In this document: piece by piece, positions 39,894 through 47,916 of the stretch
Layout of the letters: each line of letters opens with the position of its first letter
Numbering within the stretch: position 1 is the stretch's first letter
The notes under the pieces: model-generated
The model's input: the letters and a program-made list of their open reading frames with translations, nothing else
What the model was told of the DNA's origin: nothing
The model's database searches: none
NCBI GenBank assembly: GCA_944327295.1
Contig: CALVHF010000005.1
Span: 34,820-98,819 of the forward strand
From: an uncultured Desulfovibrio sp.
GTDB taxonomy: Bacteria > Desulfobacterota > Desulfovibrionia > Desulfovibrionales > Desulfovibrionaceae
DNA: 64,000 bases
Direction: 5' to 3'
Program-made: the position numbers and the translations under genes

Positions 39894-40328
39894 TCAGTAG
39901 GCCTTTTCAGTGCACCATTCGGCTATGCGTGCCTGGGTGCGCAGAACGTAAATGTTCGGTCCCCTGGCCGTGCCAAGTTCCGTGTAGCCGCCTTTAAGGC
40001 GGAAGATCTGCCAGTCGCCCCTGGGCAGAAGCCCTTGGCTGACCCTGGCCACAAGGGAGGCATGGGCCTCCTTTGCCGAGCAGAAGACGGGGAACTCCCG
40101 GACAGCAGGATCCAGAAAGATCTCGGAGCCTGCAGCCAGATCCACCACAAGAAAGCCTGGCGCATAGGTGTAGAGGATATCGCAGGGAACCGATGGCCCT
40201 GGAATGTTTTTTTGCGCGACCTGTGCCTCTCTGGCGCAGCCCGAACTGAGCAGGAGGGTCAGGAGCAGGCACGGTAGGAAAACAGCAGCAACGAAGTCAG
40301 GGCCCCTGCTGGTTGCGTTGGCGCACAT
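39894..40328 (-). CDS. Lipoprotein of unknown function
   Basis: A 144-residue protein with a signal peptide ending in the lipobox LLSSGC (Cys31), followed by a compact domain with three further Cys. GGAG stands upstream of the ATG at 40328. It begins 17 bases after htpX and so is cotranscribed with that quality-control protease. I recognise no family. Confidence 0.7.
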   Translation of the reverse strand: MCANATSRGPDFVAAVFLPCLLLTLLLSSGCAREAQVAQKNIPGPSVPCDILYTYAPGFLVVDLAAGSEIFLDPAVREFPVFCSAKEAHASLVARVSQGLLPRGDWQIFRLKGGYTELGTARGPNIYVLRTQARIAEWCTEKAY

Positions 40329-40345
40329 GGAAGGACTCCCTGTCC

Positions 40346-41272
40346 TTATCGGTCGCCAAAGTGGTGGCTTCCGAACTGATTGGAGGAGGCGGAGGGACTG
40401 GAAGGCGCAGCAGATTGCGACATCTGGCCGGCCATCTGCTGCAGCCTGGCAATGCGTTCCTCCATGGGCGGATGAGTGCTGAAGAGGTTGGCCATGCCGC
40501 CGGAAAAGAGCGGCGAGACAATGAACATCTCGGCCGTGGTGGGATTGCCGTTCTGCATGGGCACCTGACCTGCGGCCCGCTGCAGCTTGTCCAGGGCGTC
40601 GGCCAGGGCCAGGGGGTCATTGCAGTACTGGGCACCGCCGGCGTCGGCCAGGTATTCGCGGGATCGGGAAATGGCCATCTGGATAAGGGTTGCGGCAATG
40701 GGCGCCAGAATGGCCATGAGAAGGCCGGCTATGGGATTGGTGCGTTCGCCGTTCTCATCGCGGGCACCGCCGAAGAAGGAGGCAAACTGCAGCATGTTGG
40801 CCAGCATGACAATGGTGGAGCCCATGACTGCGGCAATGGACTGGATGAGAATGTCGCGATGGGCAATGTGGGCTATCTCGTGGGCCAGGACGCCGCGCAG
40901 TTCTCTTGGTGTGAGCACCTGCACAATGCCCTCGGTCACAGCCACGACAGCGTGCTGGGGATCCCTGCCCGTGGCAAAGGCATTGGGGGCCTGTTCGGGC
41001 ACCACGCAGACCTTGGGCTTGGGAATGCCGGCATTGTGGGCCAGTTCTTCCACAATCTGGTGGAGCATGGGGGCTTCCTCATAGGCAAGCTCCCGGGCAT
41101 TGTACATCTTAAGAACAATGGAATCGGAGAACCAGTAGCTGCCCACATTCATGAACAGGGCAATGGCAAAGGCAATGATGATGCCCGTTCTTCCGCCAAT
41201 CATGCCACCAATGAGGATGATAATGGCCGAAAGGGCAGCCAGCAGGAAGAGAGTTTTGAGTTGACTTGTCAT
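40346..41272 (-). CDS. htpX: Membrane zinc metalloprotease HtpX
   Basis: Degrades damaged membrane proteins. The 308-residue protein has two N-terminal helices, the zinc motif HEIAH (131-135) followed by two further helices, and the third ligand region SREYLADAGGA. Length and motif order match HtpX. The C-terminus carries a Ser/Ala/Pro tail. The gene lies 71 bases after the AsnB-like gene on the same strand, so it may receive read-through from the accessory cluster. Confidence 0.93.
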   Translation of the reverse strand: MTSQLKTLFLLAALSAIIILIGGMIGGRTGIIIAFAIALFMNVGSYWFSDSIVLKMYNARELAYEEAPMLHQIVEELAHNAGIPKPKVCVVPEQAPNAFATGRDPQHAVVAVTEGIVQVLTPRELRGVLAHEIAHIAHRDILIQSIAAVMGSTIVMLANMLQFASFFGGARDENGERTNPIAGLLMAILAPIAATLIQMAISRSREYLADAGGAQYCNDPLALADALDKLQRAAGQVPMQNGNPTTAEMFIVSPLFSGGMANLFSTHPPMEERIARLQQMAGQMSQSAAPSSPSASSNQFGSHHFGDR

Positions 41273-41343
41273 AACTGCTCAGTTGTTTTCAATGTTTAGT
41301 TGCAGGATTTTGGTTGCAGGGGAAAGGGATGCCGCTCTCGGAC

Positions 41344-43251
41344 TCAGCGGCCTGCTGTATGGCGCCACCACAGCTGGAAGACCATCAGGGTCCACAGGGG
41401 CGTGCGCAGGTCCTGCTGGCCGGAAAGGTGTACATCCATGAGGCGGCGGACTTCTTCGGGATTGAAGAAGCCTTGTCCCGCAAGGGATTCCCTGCCCAGC
41501 AGATCCTCCATCAGTGGTCGCAGACGGCCCCTGAGCCACTTGGACACGGGAATCTGAAAGCCGCGCTTGTTGCGGTGGAGGATTTTCTTCGGAAGAAGAT
41601 CGGCAAAGGCCTTCTTGAGCAGATATTTGCGTCTGAGGCCGTGCAGCTTGTATCTGGAGGGCAGACGGAGGACAAATTCCGCAAGTTCCCTGTCCAGAAA
41701 GGGGGCCCTGACTTCCAGGGAGTTGAGCATGGAGCAGCGATCCACCTTCACTAGAATGTCGTCAAGCAGAAAGCCCCTGATATAGGTATTGAAGGTCTGG
41801 TCAAGGTCGTCGGCATGGTCGCCATAGTCGCCATGGTAATAGGCCCTGCAGGTTGGGGCAAAGAGGTTTTCGTTGTGAAGGAAGTCCCTGTCTGCATGCT
41901 GCAGGATGCGTTCCTGCATGTCAGCGGAACAGGCCGAGAGCATGGACTGTATGCGCAGCCACGGAGGGAGCTTCGCTGCCCTGAGGAAGGTGGTTGTTGC
42001 CAGGCGCAGGTTGACATAGCCCGTGGATGCGGGCAGGCGGCGGCAGATGGGTTCGATGATGTAGTGACGCAGGAACAGCGGCCAGCGGTTGTAGGACTGG
42101 GCAATGGCAAAGCCTGCGTAGTGCTCGTAGCCGGCCCACAGTTCGTCGGATCCGTCTCCGCCCAGGGCGACTGTCACGTGCTGCCGCGTCATCCTGGAAA
42201 GGAGCCAGGTCGGGGCTGCCGACGGGTCGGCCACGGGCACATCCATGGCACTGACAACGGAGGGCAGGATGTCTGAGCACTCTTCTTCCAGAAAGACGCG
42301 CTCGTAATGGGTGGTGCCAAAGGTCCTGGAGGCCAGACGGGCATAGCTGCTCTCGTCGTAGCTTGCTTCGTGAAAGCCGATGGAAAAGGACTTGATGGGC
42401 GTGGACGAGGCTTCGGCCATGAGCCCGGTGACGATGCTCGAGTCGATGCCGCCCGAAAGAAAGACACCCAGGGGCACGTCGGCAATCATGCGGCGCCGCA
42501 CGGCCCTGCGCATGAGACGGCGCAGTTCCTCGCAGGCCTCCTGCTCGTCCATGACCAGGCTTGAGGGCTGAGGGATATCCCAGTAGGACCACAGGGAGAG
42601 CTCGCCTCTTTCCAGGACAAAGGCTGTCGCCGGCGGCAGCTGGAGTATTTCCCGGAACATGGTCTGCGGGCAGGGCACGTACTGATAGGCCAGGTAACGC
42701 ATGAGCGCCCTGTCATCCAGGGTCAGGCTGAGCTCCGGGACCTTCCTGAGGCAGGAGAGTTCGGAGGCAAAGAGGAACTGACCGTTCTGCACGGTATAGA
42801 AGAGCGGCTTCTTGCCAAAGCGGTCGCGGGCTCCGAAGAGGCACTTGCGGACATCGTCCCACAGGACGAAGGCAAACATGCCGTCGAGATGATCCAGGCA
42901 GTCCCTGCCCCAGACCCTGTAGGCTTCCAGCAGGACCTCTGTGTCGGAATGTGTCTGGAAGTGCGCGCCCCTTTGCTGCAGTTCCTGGCGCAGTTCGCGG
43001 TAATTATAGATTTCGCCGTTGAAGACAATGGAAAGCCGGCCCTCCGCATCCTGCATGGGCTGGGCGCCGCCGGCAAGGTCGATGATGGAGAGCCGTCTGT
43101 GGCCGAGACAGATGTTGTTGTGTCTCAGAATGCCGCTGCCGTCAGGTCCCCGATAGGCCATTGCCTCCGTCATGAGGCGGACAGCCTGTTCGTCCTCTTC
43201 GGACAGTCGGGCATTGGATGCAAGTGAGACAATGCCTGCTATGCCACACAT
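41344..43251 (-). CDS. Glutamine-hydrolysing asparagine synthetase-like amidotransferase
   Basis: A 635-residue AsnB-family enzyme. It begins MCGIAGIVSL with the glutaminase Cys2 nucleophile, contains NGEIYNY, and the synthetase PP-loop SGGIDSS near residue 260 (FLSGGIDSSIVTGLM). The C-terminal domain is complete. Many AsnB paralogues in polysaccharide or capsule clusters amidate sugars or lipids instead of aspartate. Its location three bases after a glycosyltransferase, in a run with a deacetylase and an oxoamine synthase, favours such a role over bulk asparagine synthesis. Confidence 0.9.
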   Translation of the reverse strand: MCGIAGIVSLASNARLSEEDEQAVRLMTEAMAYRGPDGSGILRHNNICLGHRRLSIIDLAGGAQPMQDAEGRLSIVFNGEIYNYRELRQELQQRGAHFQTHSDTEVLLEAYRVWGRDCLDHLDGMFAFVLWDDVRKCLFGARDRFGKKPLFYTVQNGQFLFASELSCLRKVPELSLTLDDRALMRYLAYQYVPCPQTMFREILQLPPATAFVLERGELSLWSYWDIPQPSSLVMDEQEACEELRRLMRRAVRRRMIADVPLGVFLSGGIDSSIVTGLMAEASSTPIKSFSIGFHEASYDESSYARLASRTFGTTHYERVFLEEECSDILPSVVSAMDVPVADPSAAPTWLLSRMTRQHVTVALGGDGSDELWAGYEHYAGFAIAQSYNRWPLFLRHYIIEPICRRLPASTGYVNLRLATTTFLRAAKLPPWLRIQSMLSACSADMQERILQHADRDFLHNENLFAPTCRAYYHGDYGDHADDLDQTFNTYIRGFLLDDILVKVDRCSMLNSLEVRAPFLDRELAEFVLRLPSRYKLHGLRRKYLLKKAFADLLPKKILHRNKRGFQIPVSKWLRGRLRPLMEDLLGRESLAGQGFFNPEEVRRLMDVHLSGQQDLRTPLWTLMVFQLWWRHTAGR

Positions 43252-43254
43252 ACG

Positions 43255-44559
43255 TTATGTCCTCTCCCTGTGTGCCTGAATGAAGAGCGAGGCCAGCTGG
43301 GAACCGTTGGTTTGTTGCGAAAAGAGTTCACGGGCAAGCTGTGCCGCCCGGGCACCGTAGCATCTGGCCTGTTCGGGATGGTCAATGAGCTCCTGCAGGG
43401 CCAGGGCCAGAAGGGTCGGATTGCCCGGAGGAACAAGAAGTCCGGTCTCCCTGTGGCGGACAATTTCGGGCAGGGCATTGACGTTGCTGGCGACGACGGG
43501 CAGGCCGAAGCTCATGGCTTCGATGACGGTATTGGGAATGCCGTCTCGCTGTCCCGTGGGCGCGATGACACAGGGCGCTGCAAAGATGTCGTGAGCGCGC
43601 AGGATGTCGGGAAAGGTGTCATGGGAGACGAGCCCGGGGAAGGTCACGCGATCTTCAAGGTGCAAATCCCTGCACAGGGCATAGAGCGTGCTGTCCAGCT
43701 TGCCGAGGCCCATCATGGCCCCGCCGCCACCGACCAGGGTAAGGCGGAAATCGACGTTGTTGCGCGCAAGTTCGGCGCAGGCCCGAAGGAGCACGTCAAA
43801 GCCCTTGGTCACGTCAAAGCGACCTGCAGCGAGCAGACGGACCGGGGGCCGCATGGGCAGGGGCGCAAGCCTGTCCACATGCAGGGTCAGGCTGTTGTAG
43901 ATAACGGCAACTTGTGGTGTGCGCCCATGTGACGTTGTGCCGGCCAGCAGGTCCCTGATGCGCCCGGCATCGGCCTGGTTGTTGGTGCGTACGGCACAGG
44001 CATCGCGCAGCTTGACCACGAGATCGGGATCGGCGGGGTTCAGGTTGTCTCCCCTGGCCGAGGTCACGTAGCCAATGCCCGTGCACTGGAAGATGGTGCG
44101 TGCCGCTGTTGTTGTGCCCCTGGGCCATGGGGCATAGAGCAGATCGATGCCTTCCTTCTGCAGCAGCGGCGCCAGGTGGAGACCGCACAGGAAGGCCCAG
44201 AGATTTTCACCCAGGATTTCCAGACTGGACCATCGGCAGCAGACATTGTCGGCAAACAGACGGACAAGGCGGACAGGGTGCCTGAACGCAAGGCGCAGGA
44301 CAGACCAGAGGATGCGAGGCAGGGCCCGGATGCCAAGTCTCGTGGCCTCGTCGGCAGCCTGGCACATTTCCCGAGAGCACAGACGCAGATTCCTGCCGTA
44401 GAGGGTATAGACGTGCACCGGCAGGTGCTGCTTCAGGGCCTCGATGTCCCGGAAAATGAAGGGCTGGGTAAAGAGGGGATACCAGAGCAGGAGAACGGCA
44501 AGGCGAGGCGTGCTGTTCTTTGTGGAAGAACCTGGAGTCACACTGTGTTGATCAGGCAT
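43255..44559 (-). CDS. Group 1/GT4-family glycosyltransferase
   Basis: A 434-residue GT-B fold enzyme: an N-terminal acceptor half, then [53 protein letters not shown], and the donor-site motif [28 protein letters not shown], which has the E-x7-E arrangement of GT4 retaining enzymes. It transfers a nucleotide-sugar residue to an unknown acceptor at the cytoplasmic face. Its start overlaps the deacetylase stop by 8 bases and its stop is three bases before the AsnB-like gene. Confidence 0.88.
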   Translation of the reverse strand: MPDQHSVTPGSSTKNSTPRLAVLLLWYPLFTQPFIFRDIEALKQHLPVHVYTLYGRNLRLCSREMCQAADEATRLGIRALPRILWSVLRLAFRHPVRLVRLFADNVCCRWSSLEILGENLWAFLCGLHLAPLLQKEGIDLLYAPWPRGTTTAARTIFQCTGIGYVTSARGDNLNPADPDLVVKLRDACAVRTNNQADAGRIRDLLAGTTSHGRTPQVAVIYNSLTLHVDRLAPLPMRPPVRLLAAGRFDVTKGFDVLLRACAELARNNVDFRLTLVGGGGAMMGLGKLDSTLYALCRDLHLEDRVTFPGLVSHDTFPDILRAHDIFAAPCVIAPTGQRDGIPNTVIEAMSFGLPVVASNVNALPEIVRHRETGLLVPPGNPTLLALALQELIDHPEQARCYGARAAQLARELFSQQTNGSQLASLFIQAHRERT

Positions 44560-45580
44560 GAGACCTCATGACAGGGGAGGCATCGTCCCCTGCTGACGCA
44601 TACGTCCAGTCGCCGTGTGCAGCAGGGGCTGCCGGGCAGTGCGCAAGGAGCGTCTGACGCAGTTCTGCCAGGGTGGTGTACCGGACCGTGCAGCAGTCCG
44701 AAAGCCAGACAAGGTAGTCCCGTATCTTGTCAAGAAAGCGCGTTATGGCGGCTTCGTCGGGCAGGTGCGGATTGCCGCCAGGCATGAGTTCCGAGGAATG
44801 CCAGGTCAGGGAAAGGACCGGAGTGCCCCTGTCCAGTGCACGACGCGTGATGGCCTTCATGGCCCAGAGGGGATGATAGACTGGCAGGAGAGCCAGAACG
44901 CCCCAGGAATGGAAGGATGCCCTGAGGACTGAGGCACGGGGCAGACGGGAGACGGCTCTGCTCAGCCAGGGCGCCAGGTGGGTCACGGTGAGGGGCAGCT
45001 CGAAGATCGTCCGGCCCTGTACCTGCACAAGATAGGGATGCATGGGGGCATCAAAGTGGTCAGGCCCCAGATTGCGGCTGGAGCCTGCGTGCAGGGGCCT
45101 GACGGATGCGTCTGCCGTGAAGCCTGCCCTTGCCAGAAGTGGCCAGTGGGACCTGTGCAGGTCCCAGCGGCCCATGCGAAAGGAAGCGGGCACCTGCCCA
45201 CACCTGCGCGTGCACAGATCCACAAGGTGTGCCAGCTTGGCCTCCATCAGGTTCGGGGGAACCCTGCAGGAGGGAACGCTTGCGAGGGGACCTGTGCCGG
45301 AGCCGGACAGGGGCGGAGTATTCCAGTGATGGAGGTGCGCGCCGATTTCCAGGGGAAAGTCCCGGGCCAGGTGCTCGATGTGCCCCCAGGCCCCGTCATC
45401 GGCAAGGACCGGACAGGCACAGAACAGCGTCGGACGCACCTGCATTTCCAGCAGGGGCCGCAGCCGCTTCAGAAAGGCCAGATTGCTCACCTGGGGAGCA
45501 GCCGTGGCATAGGATCCGCGGAAGAGCCCCTCTTCTTCGACATCAAGGGAACAGCACACAAAGACGTGCTTCTTGCTCAA
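44552..45580 (-). CDS. Polysaccharide deacetylase-family protein (NodB-like)
   Basis: A 342-residue protein with the NodB layout: an N-terminal acidic motif (CSLDVEEEGLF, metal Asp), the metal-binding His motif EIGAHLHHWNTPP, and a late LTWHSSELMPGG. These predict a zinc-dependent de-N-acetylase acting on an N-acetylated sugar or related amide. The start is TTG at 45580 behind GGAGG at ten bases. It follows the oxoamine synthase by 43 bases and overlaps the glycosyltransferase, so all are cotranscribed. No signal peptide is seen, so the substrate is probably cytoplasmic. Confidence 0.75.
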   Translation of the reverse strand: MSKKHVFVCCSLDVEEEGLFRGSYATAAPQVSNLAFLKRLRPLLEMQVRPTLFCACPVLADDGAWGHIEHLARDFPLEIGAHLHHWNTPPLSGSGTGPLASVPSCRVPPNLMEAKLAHLVDLCTRRCGQVPASFRMGRWDLHRSHWPLLARAGFTADASVRPLHAGSSRNLGPDHFDAPMHPYLVQVQGRTIFELPLTVTHLAPWLSRAVSRLPRASVLRASFHSWGVLALLPVYHPLWAMKAITRRALDRGTPVLSLTWHSSELMPGGNPHLPDEAAITRFLDKIRDYLVWLSDCCTVRYTTLAELRQTLLAHCPAAPAAHGDWTYASAGDDASPVMRSHA

Positions 45581-45623
45581 GTCCCTGCTTCCTCCTTAGA
45601 ACGCCCCTGGGCACGGCAGGCTT

Positions 45624-46919
45624 CTAGAACTCGGTGCCTTCGGGATGCGCGGCATGGTAGGCATCGACCGTGGCCTGGGCCTTGGGCATTTCCTCAATCA
45701 GGGCATCAATGGTCTTGCGCACGTTTTCCTCGGTCTGCGAGGCAGAGAGGAAGAAGCGCAGACGGGCTTCGCCTTCCTTGACGGCGGGGAAGGTGATGGG
45801 CATGACATAGATGCCGCGCCTGAAGAGCTGCGTGGCCAGGAAGCCTGTCATCATGGATTCACCGGTGATGATGGGGATGATGGCATAGCCCTGGGATTCG
45901 CCGGTATTAAGGCCCTTGCTCTTGGCATAGGCGAGGAAATACTGGGAAATGTGCTGCAGCTTGTGCACGCGTTCGGGCTCGCGTTCAAGAATCTTGAGGG
46001 CGGTGAGGCTAGCCACGGCAAGAACGGGAGAGAGGCCCACGCTGAAGACAAAGCCCGGGGAACCGTACTTCAGGTATTCCACAAGTTCCTTGCGACCGGC
46101 AATATAGCCGCCGCAGCCGCAGAGGGTCTTGGACAGGGTGCTCATCCACAGATCCACATCGTTGGGATCTGTATTGAAGTATTCGCGCACACCGCCGCCG
46201 TGCTCGCCGATGACGCCGAAGGAATGGGCTTCGTCGACCATGAGCATGCAGTCATAGCGCTTCTTGAGCTCGATGAGGTGCGGGATGTCCGGGATGTTGC
46301 CGTCCATGCTGAACAGGCCTTCGGTCACGATGACGGCTCTCTTGTACTCGCCGCGCTTGGCCTTGAGCAGGCGCTCCAGGTCATTGCAGTCGTTGTGCGC
46401 ATAGGCAAAGCGGGCGGAATTGGAGAGACGGGCTCCCTGGGCAAGGGAGTTGTGGGCCAGGTTGTCGTACAGGATGAGGTCCCTGGATCCGAAGAGGAAG
46501 CCTATGGTGGAGACATTGGTCGCATGACCGCTCACGTAGACAATGCAGTCCTCTGTGCCGAGGAACCTGGCAATGGCAGACTCAAGCTCCCTGTGCGGGG
46601 TGCGCTCGCCACCCACAAGACGGCTGGCACCGGCAGATGTCCCGAAGGTCTCTGCAGCCTTGGTCACTGCAGCGGTGATTTCCGGATGCCCGTTGATATC
46701 AAGATAGTCGTAGGTGGAGAAATTGATATAATCGTTTCCATTAATATGGATAGTTGCCTTGGCAGCGCGATCCGCACACAGGAAGAGCGGATTTGGCATG
46801 CCCATTTTGGCACCAAGAGCAACAAGTCTGTCAAAAGCCAGCTTGGAACGGGCCTTGGAGAAGGTGCTCGAAGAGTCCTGCGAGTGGGGGGCATTCGCAG
46901 AGGTTGGGGATATATTCAT
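45624..46919 (-). CDS. Alpha-oxoamine synthase (BioF/KBL/serine palmitoyltransferase-like)
   Basis: A 431-residue PLP enzyme of the family that condenses an amino acid with an acyl thioester with loss of CO2, giving an alpha-aminoketone. It shows GTSAGASRLVGG, the PLP-contact motif VDEAHSFG (Asp229, His232) and the Schiff-base Lys264 in STLSKTLCGCGG. The N-terminus (about 45 residues) is longer than in KBL, as in homologues linked to polyketide synthases. The position of no bio genes nearby argues against biotin synthesis. With the divergent PKS-like gene it suggests a long-chain aminoketone or sphingoid-like base. The ATG at 46919 follows AGGA. Confidence 0.85.
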   Translation of the reverse strand: MNISPTSANAPHSQDSSSTFSKARSKLAFDRLVALGAKMGMPNPLFLCADRAAKATIHINGNDYINFSTYDYLDINGHPEITAAVTKAAETFGTSAGASRLVGGERTPHRELESAIARFLGTEDCIVYVSGHATNVSTIGFLFGSRDLILYDNLAHNSLAQGARLSNSARFAYAHNDCNDLERLLKAKRGEYKRAVIVTEGLFSMDGNIPDIPHLIELKKRYDCMLMVDEAHSFGVIGEHGGGVREYFNTDPNDVDLWMSTLSKTLCGCGGYIAGRKELVEYLKYGSPGFVFSVGLSPVLAVASLTALKILEREPERVHKLQHISQYFLAYAKSKGLNTGESQGYAIIPIITGESMMTGFLATQLFRRGIYVMPITFPAVKEGEARLRFFLSASQTEENVRKTIDALIEEMPKAQATVDAYHAAHPEGTEF

Positions 46920-47016
46920 TTGCAATCCTTGATATATGAGACGGTGAAACACCTGTGAAAGAGTCAGCGCTCAGTACCGCGAGGGACAGGCATAATTTTC
47001 ACAAACACTATCTTCA

Positions 47017-47045
47017 ACTATAGCCGAGAAAAACTCGGAACGCAA
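47017..47045 (-). promoter_or_regulatory. Promoter of the oxoamine synthase operon with a palindrome in its spacer
   Basis: On the minus strand TTGCGT (47040-47045), a 17-base spacer, then TATAGT (47017-47022). The spacer contains a perfect inverted repeat CCGAG-N5-CTCGG, which places a possible operator exactly between the -35 and -10 boxes. The leader to the ATG at 46919 is about 90 bases. Confidence 0.65.
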
Positions 47046-47290
47046 GAGAAACAGATTTTATTTTAAGAGCTTGTCAGGTAAAAATAAATATATGTAATTT
47101 TTTGAAAAAAAATTTTATCATTGCGATTAAAAAAGTAAATAAAAACATAAATATAAATATATTATTAAAAAATAAAAATATGTTTATGTAAAAAAATATA
47201 AAAGTAAACATATTTATGTCTGTGTAATTTGATAAATTTGCAGGATATTTCTGCACTAAAAATATCGCTTACAGAAATATGCAAAATCTT
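47046..47290. other. Very AT-rich island between the divergent cluster operons
   Basis: About 245 bases that are nearly all A and T, with A- and T-tracts, in a G+C-rich genome. There is no gene. Position directly upstream of the leftward promoter suggests UP-element-like or xenogeneic-silencer-binding DNA; this is inference. Confidence 0.6.
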
Positions 47291-47391
47291 TTTGAAAGAT
47301 ATGTTTGCTTCAATCAGAACTATCAGAAAAGAAAATCTGATGGACTCTTGTCAACAAGGCTCTGGTCCGATCGTCTGCCGATAAAGCAACC

Positions 47392-47420
47392 TTGTGAAGA
47401 GGTAGAAATTTTGTTATTAT
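47392..47420 (+). promoter_or_regulatory. Candidate promoter of the PKS-like operon
   Basis: TTGTGA (47392-47397), 17-base spacer, TATTAT (47415-47420). It would give a leader of about 490 bases before the ATG at 47917. No better pair was seen closer to the gene. Confidence 0.55.
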
Positions 47421-47916
47421 ATTCAAACATTTGCTATATCACGGATGTCTGGACAGAGTTGCCAAGATGCCCTATCAACAAGAACAGTTCTGCAGCCCTG
47501 TCCAAAGGCATGTGCAGTGGGCAGACGGGGTCTGCCTGCCGCCTGGTCCTTGTCTTCCGGCCTTCTGGGCCGGCTTGTGCCCTGGCTGCCAGACGGGAAC
47601 ATGGCCCGTTTCCCGGCCTGCTATCCGGTCAGTCCTCTGACAATTCGCTGGCAGGACGGCTGACCTGTCGTACACAGTACGGGAGGCGGTCCGGCATCTG
47701 AGAGAGGGCAGGAGAGACGTTCAGACGATGCGGACAGGACGGGTGCAGGGCCCTGTTCCGGAAGTTATCCCGTATACTGGTCTTTCGGGAACAATCGCGC
47801 ATTGCGTGCGCCCGTGATTTCAAGCCTCAGCCTGCTGGTACAGCCTTCTTCAGCTTCTGCCCTGGACTCCGGGGACAAGCCGGGGCTGCCGGCATGCACA
47901 TCGGGGATTCTGGCTT
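47421..47916 (+). other. Long untranslated leader or unannotated small-ORF region before the PKS-like gene
   Basis: About 495 bases with normal G+C and three overlapping plus-strand frames of 60-140 codons (for instance an ATG frame at 47467-47640, Cys/Pro/Trp-rich). None shows a family motif. It could be a regulatory leader, a small gene or a decayed gene. Confidence 0.35.

Noticed and set aside
47431..47640. 70-codon Cys/Pro/Trp-rich ORF before the PKS-like gene
   Set aside because: No clear ribosome site, no recognised family, and two other frames are equally open.
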